This document shows positions 1 through 6,060 of a stretch of 12,053 bases of DNA, piece by piece. Below the pieces are notes generated by a model that was not told the DNA's origin, did no database searches, and saw only the letters and a list, made by a program, of their open reading frames with translations. The position numbers and the translations under genes are program-made. The stretch spans positions 1 to 12,053 of the forward strand of contig CANHFN010000017.1 in NCBI GenBank assembly GCA_947459935.1, given 5' to 3'. Source of the DNA: Actinomycetota bacterium. Its GTDB lineage: Bacteria > Actinomycetota > Actinomycetes > Nanopelagicales > Nanopelagicaceae. The stretch's first letter is position 1; every line of letters starts with the position of its first letter.

Positions 1-11
1 AACCTCTACAT

Positions 12-31
12 CTCACCCCAATAGGGGTGAG
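12..31. other. Perfect 8-bp hairpin upstream of the regulator gene
   Basis: CTCACCCC (12-19) and GGGGTGAG (24-31) are exact reverse complements around an AATA loop. No T-run follows on either strand, so it is not a classical intrinsic terminator. It could be a T-less actinobacterial terminator for a gene left of the window, or an operator for the regulator that starts about 40 bases downstream. The window begins too close to tell. The hairpin is seen directly; its function is a guess. Confidence 0.4.
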
Positions 32-72
32 GCTGTCTTGATTAAGCAGGGGTTACCCATCACCCTTTGAGC

Positions 73-2646
73 ATGAAACCTCTCGCCATCCCTGGGGTGA
101 ATCTTGCGCGCACGGTGGCTCCGGCGGTTCCGGCCAATTTTCTGAGCAGAAAGCACCTGTTTCACCTTTTTGAGACAAATATGCCTGGGGCAACGATTGT
201 GGCCGCTCCGGCTGGATACGGAAAAACGATGCTTGTGGCTGAGTGGGCTCAGGCTCAAACCAGACCAACCATTTGGTGCTCTGTAGATCCCAGTGATTCC
301 CCACAAATGTTTTTTGCCCACATCGTGCAGGCGGTTCGAAATGTTTTGCCTAAATTTGCTGCAGATTTTGAAAGTGAAAGATTCCTTTCAGCAGATAGTT
401 ACATCCGATACATGGTTCGCGAAGCCAGTGAAGTTAAAGATGATTTTAACTTTGTTATTGATAACGGACAATCTGATGCCCATGAAGTCGCACCTTTTGC
501 GCAAGCATTAGTTGATAACTTGCCCAGCAATGTTCATATTGTGATTGTTCGGCGCGTTACGCCCGCAACATCATTGGCACGATATGCCAGTCTTGGCAAC
601 CTCAGCATGATTACAAGCCAGGAATTGAAATTTTCGCAGGAAGAAATCTCAGTGATTTGCGAGTTGAATGGCTTAGATGGAAAAGACTGGAAAATTGCAA
701 AGCACTTAAACAAGTGCGATGGATGGCCATCTGCAATTCAAATGATGGCAAAAAACATTTCACATGGAATGCCAGAGAGTAATTTTCAAATTGCCGAGAC
801 GTCTAATCCACTAGGAATTTTAGCTCTGGAGTCATTCAATTCGCTTAATGCTGAAAATAAACACAATTTGTTGAAACTTGGAATAGTAAGTGAATTCGAC
901 TTAGAAGTTGCATCGATAATTCTGGGTGAGGATTTTTCTGAAAGCTATATCAATAAGCTAGCAACAGATGGCATATTTGTTTCAGTTTCTTCAGGCATCC
1001 AACGCACATATCGAATTACTCCAATAGTTTATGAAGTCCTCCAAGAACTTCGTAGTGGTTATAAGGATCAAGAGCTTTCTACTCATGAAAAACTCTCTCA
1101 ATACTTCTTATCTAAGGGTGCACCAGCAGAAGCCCTAGAACATGTGTTTCGGTCTGGAAACACTGAACAAATCACAGAAATTCTCAAGGTATCAATCCGT
1201 GACATGGCTGCAATTGGGCGTGGTGATCAAATTGTTCGTTGGGCTCAATATGCAGCAGATGATGGACCAACTGGAGAGTTGATCAAAAAAACTGTTGAAG
1301 CTGTAGGGCATTTGGTGAATTTAGATTTTGAAAAGGCAGAAGGAATTGCAGCAGAGTTAAATTTTGTGGTGTCACAAGATTCACAAGCAGAGTTTCTTAC
1401 TCAGCTGGCAGCCATGATTTTGGCCCATATTTACTTCGCCCGAGGCGATTTTGATCGATCTCGCGCCATGATTGTTAATGCCTTGGCAAAAGATTATGGA
1501 ATAGCTGGAATTGAAAACATCGACAAGATCGCATTGCTGCGACTCCAGGCAGACATTGCCTATATTTATGATGATGCAGAATTAGTGGAAGCTTCCTTAC
1601 TTCACGCAAAGAAGCTTCAAGATAGCCTCAATCACGAAATTATCGGCTACCACATTGGCTGTATTACATCGATGTCCTTGTGGTGCCAAGGAAGATTCTT
1701 TGAAGCCGCAGAATTTGCATCAATTGCAATTACACAAGCCGAAAGTAAAGGTTACTCAGGCATTACTGCACCATTTGATGCAATGCTTGTGTTATCACGT
1801 TGCCAACTAGAGCTCTCACAATTAGATAAGTCCATAAATACTTCGAATTTAATCCAACAAAAAGCTGAAGCAACTCGAATGTGGCCTTGGTATTTCATGG
1901 GTAATGGAACTTGTTCTCGGATTCAAATTACTCAGGGATTAATTACTCACGTAGTTGATGTAATTGCAGCTCAACGTGAAACTCATAGACAACTCCAAAC
2001 GCCAAATCAGCTGGGCTGGATTATCGATGTCACTGATGTTTTTTTACGTTTTGTTTTAAATGACTGGAAACGCGCAGAAGAGTTATTGCAACGGATGCCA
2101 AAGATCGAAATGGTCCGACAAATTGACATGAATTTGAAGTTTGAGGCAGACCCAAAGCGCATCCACGCTTTAGTTGCCCAGATGCCTGAAACAACCCCAC
2201 GGGAGCGAGTGAATAAAACCTTGTATCAAGCCACCATCAATATTGATCAAGAAAATGTGGCACTTAATTACTTGCGCACGGCTCTAGATCTAGGGGCTGA
2301 GGTTGGTTTTCATGAGTATTTCGTTCGTCAAAATCGGCTCTATCCAATCATGGTGAAAGCTGCTGCAGCCAAGCCAACTATCTTCATAGAAAGCGTGGTG
2401 CATGAGATGTCAGAACGGATTAAGAATTCAAATTCAGATACCGGAGCTCTAGAAGAAAAGTTAACTAACCGGGAACTTGAGATCTTGAAGCATCTGACTA
2501 CTGGTAATCCGATTAGTTCAATTGCTAAGCAACTCCATATTTCACAGAACACCATGAAAACACACTTAAGAAATGTGTATAGAAAGTTAGATGTGGATGG
2601 GCGTCATACCGCCGTTGAAAAGGCGAAGAAGCTCCTTCTCATCTGA
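73..2646 (+). CDS. MalT-like STAND ATPase transcriptional regulator with LuxR-type HTH
   Basis: Large cytoplasmic signal-transduction regulator of the MalT/LAL type (857 aa from this ATG; MalT is about 900). The N-terminus holds a P-loop, APAGYGKT, at residues 45-52, as in MalT. A Walker B-like strand near residues 126-131 reads FNFVID and is followed by N rather than the second acidic residue usual in MalT relatives. The middle (about 330-780) is helical and TPR-like, with repeated A-x-x-G/A-R patterns, the region that binds inducer in MalT. The last 61 residues are a LuxR/GerE helix-turn-helix, starting LTNRELEILKHL and including the recognition stretch NTMKTHLRNVYRKL. By family knowledge it multimerises with ATP and an inducer to activate promoters; its target and inducer are unknown. 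A TTG at 67 would add two residues. Neither start has a clear ribosome binding site, so ATG was preferred. The exporter gene follows after 23 bases, suggesting one transcript. Confidence 0.88.
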   Translation: MKPLAIPGVNLARTVAPAVPANFLSRKHLFHLFETNMPGATIVAAPAGYGKTMLVAEWAQAQTRPTIWCSVDPSDSPQMFFAHIVQAVRNVLPKFAADFESERFLSADSYIRYMVREASEVKDDFNFVIDNGQSDAHEVAPFAQALVDNLPSNVHIVIVRRVTPATSLARYASLGNLSMITSQELKFSQEEISVICELNGLDGKDWKIAKHLNKCDGWPSAIQMMAKNISHGMPESNFQIAETSNPLGILALESFNSLNAENKHNLLKLGIVSEFDLEVASIILGEDFSESYINKLATDGIFVSVSSGIQRTYRITPIVYEVLQELRSGYKDQELSTHEKLSQYFLSKGAPAEALEHVFRSGNTEQITEILKVSIRDMAAIGRGDQIVRWAQYAADDGPTGELIKKTVEAVGHLVNLDFEKAEGIAAELNFVVSQDSQAEFLTQLAAMILAHIYFARGDFDRSRAMIVNALAKDYGIAGIENIDKIALLRLQADIAYIYDDAELVEASLLHAKKLQDSLNHEIIGYHIGCITSMSLWCQGRFFEAAEFASIAITQAESKGYSGITAPFDAMLVLSRCQLELSQLDKSINTSNLIQQKAEATRMWPWYFMGNGTCSRIQITQGLITHVVDVIAAQRETHRQLQTPNQLGWIIDVTDVFLRFVLNDWKRAEELLQRMPKIEMVRQIDMNLKFEADPKRIHALVAQMPETTPRERVNKTLYQATINIDQENVALNYLRTALDLGAEVGFHEYFVRQNRLYPIMVKAAAAKPTIFIESVVHEMSERIKNSNSDTGALEEKLTNRELEILKHLTTGNPISSIAKQLHISQNTMKTHLRNVYRKLDVDGRHTAVEKAKKLLLI

Positions 2647-2669
2647 GTCTTTCCTATAGGGTTATCAGC

Positions 2670-3899
2670 ATGGGTCCAGCTTTTAACCGCATGTGGGCGT
2701 CAAGCATAATTTCAAACCTTTCCGATGGAATTCTGATCGCTGCAGCCCCACTTCTGGCCATTTCACTTACGGACAGCACGGTATTAATTTCAGCAATTGG
2801 TGCAATGGTGATGTTGCCGTGGCTTCTCTTTGCAATTCCAATAGGAGTTATAGTCGATCGCGCAGATCGTCGCTTTATTCTGGCTGGGGCTAATGCCACA
2901 CGAAGCGCCGTTGTTGGATTAATCGCACTTTTAATTGCAACAGATCGTATTTCAATCTATTGGCTCCTGTTTTCAGCATTTGTTATTGGCGTTTGTGAAG
3001 TGGCGGCTGACACAACAGCCCAATCACTCATCCCGCAGATTCTGGAAGAAAAGAACTTTGAAAAAGGAAATTCACGCCTTCAGATTTCAGAAACAGTTAT
3101 CCAAGGATTTGTTGGTGCACCACTGAGTGGCTTTATTTATGCCATTGCAATTGCACTTCCATTCTTTATTAATAGCCTTGGCTTAGCCGTGGCTGCATTG
3201 CTTGCACTTTCAATACCAATCAAGTATTTACAAGATATTCGCCAAGATGACGTTAAAAAAGAGAAGACGAAGTTTGTTGCAGACATGAAGTTTGGAATCA
3301 AATATCTTTATAACGAAAAAGTTTTGCGCAGACTTGTTGTTACAACTGCCTCTATTGGTGTGTGTTATTCGATGGGTACGGCAACCATAGTCTTGTTCAT
3401 TATTGAGGAACTCAAACTCCCAGAGCAGTTCTTCGGGGTTATTCTTACAATTCAAGGGATAGGGGCGATCGCAGGTGCATTTGCGGCTCCAAAGTTGTCC
3501 CAAAAATTTGGCAGAAGTTATGTCATGACTTTTGGCATAGTTTCCAGTTCAGTGGTCCTATTGCTGCAGGGATTTGCCCCCAACATCTATCTCTTTGTGG
3601 GGCTTGCAACCTTCGGTGGCTTTGCTATTTCACAATGGAACATTTTGTTAATGGCCACATACCAAAGCGTGATCCCTAATGAGCTCTATGGGCGTATCCA
3701 TGGCACCCGCAGAACATTGGTATGGGGAATGATGCCGATTGGATCATTACTGGGCGGAGTCCTTGCCCATTACAGCCTGCGCTTGCCGATGTATGTGGGT
3801 GGGGTAATTGCATCCATCTTGGCATTCCTTTCTATTGGGTTTCTGCTCAATATTGCTGAGACTGCTAAGCCAACAAGTGAGGCTATTGAGCCTGCTTAG
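2670..3899 (+). CDS. Major facilitator superfamily exporter (EntS/MFS_3-like)
   Basis: Polytopic inner-membrane transporter of 409 aa, the usual size for a 12-segment MFS protein. Near the N-terminus is a pattern typical of EntS-like/MFS_3 exporters (F-x-R-x-W-x-S-x-I-S-N-L-S-D-G, residues 5-20). The loop between segments 2 and 3 carries the MFS motif A variant GVIVDRADRR at residues 59-68. A hydrophilic central loop near residues 190-210 is rich in Lys and Asp and separates two hydrophobic halves. The ATG at 2670 is preceded by AGGG about ten bases upstream. The substrate cannot be read from the sequence; relatives export siderophores, drugs or metabolites using the proton gradient. Its position 23 bases after the LuxR/MalT-like gene suggests that the regulator may control it. 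The family call is firm, the export direction is likely, and the substrate is unknown. Confidence 0.88.
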   Translation: MGPAFNRMWASSIISNLSDGILIAAAPLLAISLTDSTVLISAIGAMVMLPWLLFAIPIGVIVDRADRRFILAGANATRSAVVGLIALLIATDRISIYWLLFSAFVIGVCEVAADTTAQSLIPQILEEKNFEKGNSRLQISETVIQGFVGAPLSGFIYAIAIALPFFINSLGLAVAALLALSIPIKYLQDIRQDDVKKEKTKFVADMKFGIKYLYNEKVLRRLVVTTASIGVCYSMGTATIVLFIIEELKLPEQFFGVILTIQGIGAIAGAFAAPKLSQKFGRSYVMTFGIVSSSVVLLLQGFAPNIYLFVGLATFGGFAISQWNILLMATYQSVIPNELYGRIHGTRRTLVWGMMPIGSLLGGVLAHYSLRLPMYVGGVIASILAFLSIGFLLNIAETAKPTSEAIEPA

Positions 3900-3918
3900 G
3901 GAGTAGAAAATCACCCTA
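3897..3918 (+). terminator. Weak terminator-like hairpin after the exporter gene
   Basis: TAGGG (3897-3901, overlapping the stop codon) can pair with CCCTA (3914-3918). One further G-C pair lies beyond a mismatch, the loop is A-rich, and TTT follows directly. The stem is short, so this is at best a leaky terminator separating the regulator/exporter unit from the transporter unit. Confidence 0.25.
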
Positions 3919-3919
3919 T

Positions 3920-3950
3920 TTGCACCATTTCTTTACGCTAACGTTATAAA
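3920..3950 (+). promoter_or_regulatory. Candidate sigma-70-type promoter for the peptide transporter cluster
   Basis: A TTGCAC hexamer (3920-3925) lies 18 bases before TTATAA (3944-3949), or 19 before TATAAA (3945-3950). These resemble -35 and -10 boxes of the housekeeping promoter class. Transcription would begin near 3957, giving a leader of about 125 bases before the binding-protein start. Found by eye; no transcript data. Confidence 0.45.
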
Positions 3951-3967
3951 CCTCGCGCTCACGCAAA

Positions 3968-3996
3968 CCGTTCACCTCTTGCTCATTTGCCGTTCA
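3968..3996 (+). repeat. Direct repeat CCGTTCA with 22-bp period
   Basis: CCGTTCA occurs at 3968-3974 and again at 3990-3996, a centre-to-centre distance of 22 bp, about two helical turns. That places both copies on the same DNA face, as expected for paired half-sites of an activator or repressor. They sit just downstream of the candidate promoter. A 7-base repeat can arise by chance, so the regulatory reading is tentative. Confidence 0.35.
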
Positions 3997-3999
3997 TTA

Positions 4000-4059
4000 A
4001 GGCAGACTTCGCCTACCAAAAGCGCCTATGGGGCAGGTCGACTCTCCACAGACGCTTTT
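4000..4059 (+). promoter_or_regulatory. Potentially structured 5' leader of the binding-protein gene
   Basis: Three pairings are possible in the leader. AGGC (4000-4003) can pair with GCCT (4011-4014). AAAAGCG (4018-4024) can pair perfectly with CGCTTTT (4053-4059). GCCTACC (4011-4017) can pair with GGCAGGT (4032-4038), with one mismatch and one G-U. The last two interlock as an H-type pseudoknot ending 11 bases before the ribosome binding site. It matches no riboswitch family that I recognise. The complementarity is seen directly; a regulatory RNA is a hypothesis. Confidence 0.3.
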
Positions 4060-4070
4060 CTTACACCCTC

Positions 4071-4077
4071 AAGGAGG
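4071..4077 (+). promoter_or_regulatory. Strong ribosome binding site fixing the binding-protein start
   Basis: AAGGAGG lies 6 bases before ATG at 4084, close to an ideal anti-16S match. It identifies 4084 as the true start, although the reading frame stays open to a TTG at 3979. CCTC (4067-4070) immediately upstream could pair with GAGG (4074-4077), a small hairpin that might modulate access. Confidence 0.85.
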
Positions 4078-4083
4078 ATCTAT

Positions 4084-5931
4084 ATGAAGTTCACACGTAG
4101 CGCAAAGTTTGCGCTCGCAGCTGCAGCATCAGCGGCGTTGGCAGTTTCACTGCTTACACCTGCACAAGCTGCAACTCGTTCAACGGTTGTAATTCACCAC
4201 ACGAACGTCCAGACCGGACTTAACTGTGGCCTTTCAACTACAAACTCAACTGTTTGTACTGACCAGGCTGCACTAACAGGTATGGGCTTCAACTATTACA
4301 ACGATAAGAAAGAACTAATCAAGAACACAACATTTGGTTCTTACAAAGTTATCAAGAATTCAAAGACTGACTTCCGTGTTCAGTACACAGTTGCACCAGG
4401 ACGTGTTTGGTCAGATGGAACTCCAATCACTGGAGTAGACCTTCTACTTTCACACATTCTTGGAAGCGACACATACTCAATCGAAGCAGGACTTGGTGAT
4501 CCAGCAAGCAAGACAACAAAGCCTGCCTTCAACGGTCAAGGTTATGGAAGCACTTACCACAAGAACATTGTGGGAGAGCCAGTTCTTTCTTCAGATGAAA
4601 TGTCAGTGACATTGCGTTGGAAGAGTCCAATTGCTAACTGGGATCTATATGGTCCAGGACCAGCCCCAGTACACGCAATGGTATTGCTAGCAGAAGGTAA
4701 GGATGGACTTCAGTCAGCATCTGCAAACCTTGCTGCGAAGGATCGTTTCCTAGCTGCTTACAAGTCAAAGGACACAGCTCTTCTTAAGAAGATCGGTAAG
4801 GTGTGGTCTGAGGATTACACAATTACAACAATCAACAGCAGCACAAACCCATTGCTTCTAATCAGCAACGGTGGCTTCATTGTTGAGTCTGCTGTTCCAA
4901 AGACATCTATGACACTTGTTGTTAACCCTAAGTACAACTCAGGGCCAAAGATGACAGGTTCAATCGACAAGATCGTATTCAAGGTAATCACAGACGGAAC
5001 AGCTGCAGTACAGGCTCTTTCAAACGGTGAGCTTGATGTGTACTCAGGACAGGCAACAGCAGATGCTGTAGCAGCTCTCAAGAAAATCACTAGCGTAAAC
5101 ATCACTGGTGGAGAGCAAGCTGTTTATGAGCACTGGGACCTCCACTACGACAGCGTCGAGGGTGAGACTCCATACACAGGCGTGTTCTCTAAGAATGGTG
5201 GAGCGAAGGCCAAGGCACTTCGTCAAGCATTCCTACTAGGAATTCCTCGCGATGAAATCATGGAGAAGATCATTGCTCCAATCAACGGAATCACAAAGCC
5301 ACTATGTACTTCATGGGTTGCCCCAGGTACATCTGCATACGACAAGATCTGTGCTGTTAATGGTTCAGCGTTCTACACACGTGGAACACAAGAGTCACGT
5401 AACAAGACAGCTCTTGCATTGGTACAGAAGTTCTACCCAGATGCACTCAAGAACCCAATCAAGATCAACGTTCTTGTTCCAGGTGGTAACGCTCGCCGCG
5501 CAGCACAGTTTGCACTTGCAAAGGCAAACTTGGCTAAGGTCGGCTTCGAACTAGTTGGCGATGTCCAATCAGGTTGGGGCGCACTTCTAGGAAGTGGCAA
5601 GTATGACGCGTTCTTCTTTGCCTGGGTTTCAAGCTCAGTAACGCAGAAGCAGTCATGTTCAGTTCTAGAGACAACAGGTGGATCTAACTACGTTATGGGT
5701 TACTCAAACTCAACAGTAGACAAGGTCTGTACTGAACTAGACGTTGCCATGAAGCCAGATCTACTAGTCCAGAAGTACATCACAGCAGACCGTGCACTAT
5801 TTGCTGATGCTGTAACACTTCCGGTCTTTACACACCCTGGAGTAACTGCAATTAACAAGGATCTCAAGGGTCTAAAGCCAGCTCCATTGTCACCACAGTT
5901 GACATGGAACTACTGGGAGTGGTCATACTAA
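4084..5931 (+). CDS. Secreted family 5 solute-binding protein of a peptide-type ABC importer
   Basis: Extracytoplasmic receptor (615 aa, within the DppA/OppA range of about 500-620) that captures substrate, probably peptides, and delivers it to the permeases encoded next. Residues 1-29 are a Sec signal: Lys/Arg-rich start, Ala-rich core, then PAQA with likely signal peptidase I cleavage after Ala29. There is no Cys at the junction, so it is not a conventional lipoprotein. The family hallmark VWSDGTPITGVDLL lies near residues 108-121, and a DKIVFKVITDG segment fits the lobe following the first hinge. The mature protein has six Cys, enough for three disulfides. The start is fixed by AAGGAGG six bases upstream. 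Codon use is strongly biased, with Lys mostly AAG and Asn mostly AAC, unlike the regulator, suggesting very high expression. Two hairpins follow the stop. The family is certain; the peptide substrate is inferred. Confidence 0.93.
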   Translation: MKFTRSAKFALAAAASAALAVSLLTPAQAATRSTVVIHHTNVQTGLNCGLSTTNSTVCTDQAALTGMGFNYYNDKKELIKNTTFGSYKVIKNSKTDFRVQYTVAPGRVWSDGTPITGVDLLLSHILGSDTYSIEAGLGDPASKTTKPAFNGQGYGSTYHKNIVGEPVLSSDEMSVTLRWKSPIANWDLYGPGPAPVHAMVLLAEGKDGLQSASANLAAKDRFLAAYKSKDTALLKKIGKVWSEDYTITTINSSTNPLLLISNGGFIVESAVPKTSMTLVVNPKYNSGPKMTGSIDKIVFKVITDGTAAVQALSNGELDVYSGQATADAVAALKKITSVNITGGEQAVYEHWDLHYDSVEGETPYTGVFSKNGGAKAKALRQAFLLGIPRDEIMEKIIAPINGITKPLCTSWVAPGTSAYDKICAVNGSAFYTRGTQESRNKTALALVQKFYPDALKNPIKINVLVPGGNARRAAQFALAKANLAKVGFELVGDVQSGWGALLGSGKYDAFFFAWVSSSVTQKQSCSVLETTGGSNYVMGYSNSTVDKVCTELDVAMKPDLLVQKYITADRALFADAVTLPVFTHPGVTAINKDLKGLKPAPLSPQLTWNYWEWSY

Positions 5932-5948
5932 GGATTAATTTCCTTAGT
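5927..5948 (+). other. Hairpin overlapping the binding-protein stop codon
   Basis: ACTAAGGA (5927-5934) and TCCTTAGT (5941-5948) form a perfect 8-bp stem around a six-base TTAATT loop, including the TAA stop. It is too A/T-rich to terminate alone, but together with the strong stem downstream it may protect the 3' end of a binding-protein message from exonucleases. Confidence 0.5.
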
Positions 5949-5971
5949 TAGCCTTACCTATTAAGTCCATT

Positions 5972-6001
5972 GGACGCCCGGAGAGTCATCTCCGGGCGTC
6001 C
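5972..6001 (+). terminator. Strong 13-bp stem-loop between binding protein and permeases
   Basis: GGACGCCCGGAGA (5972-5984) pairs perfectly with TCTCCGGGCGTCC (5989-6001) around a GTCA loop, followed by only TTT. The GC-rich stem with a short T-tract suggests partial termination or a barrier to 3' decay. That would give excess binding-protein mRNA while allowing read-through into the permease genes, a common arrangement in ABC importers. No convincing separate promoter was seen between 6002 and 6060. Confidence 0.75.
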
Positions 6002-6060
6002 TTTGGCTGTATAGTCACCCAATAATTTAAGTTCATTTATTTCGAGGAGAAACACATTCC

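Noticed and set aside
4000..4059. Leader as a preQ1, SAM-II or glutamine riboswitch
   Set aside because: The pairing pattern has none of the conserved core bases of those families as I know them. It is kept only as an unassigned structure.
3979..4083. N-terminal extension of the binding protein from a TTG at 3979
   Set aside because: The extension is hydrophilic and would bury the signal peptide. AAGGAGG placed six bases before ATG 4084 marks the true start.
4815..5105. Minus-strand open frames inside the binding-protein gene
   Set aside because: The plus-strand frame is a clear family 5 binding protein with strong codon bias. The antisense frames follow from that bias and show no family features.
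6008..6015. TATAGT as a -10 box for the permease genes
   Set aside because: The matching -35 position would lie inside the terminator stem and shows no resemblance to TTGACA.
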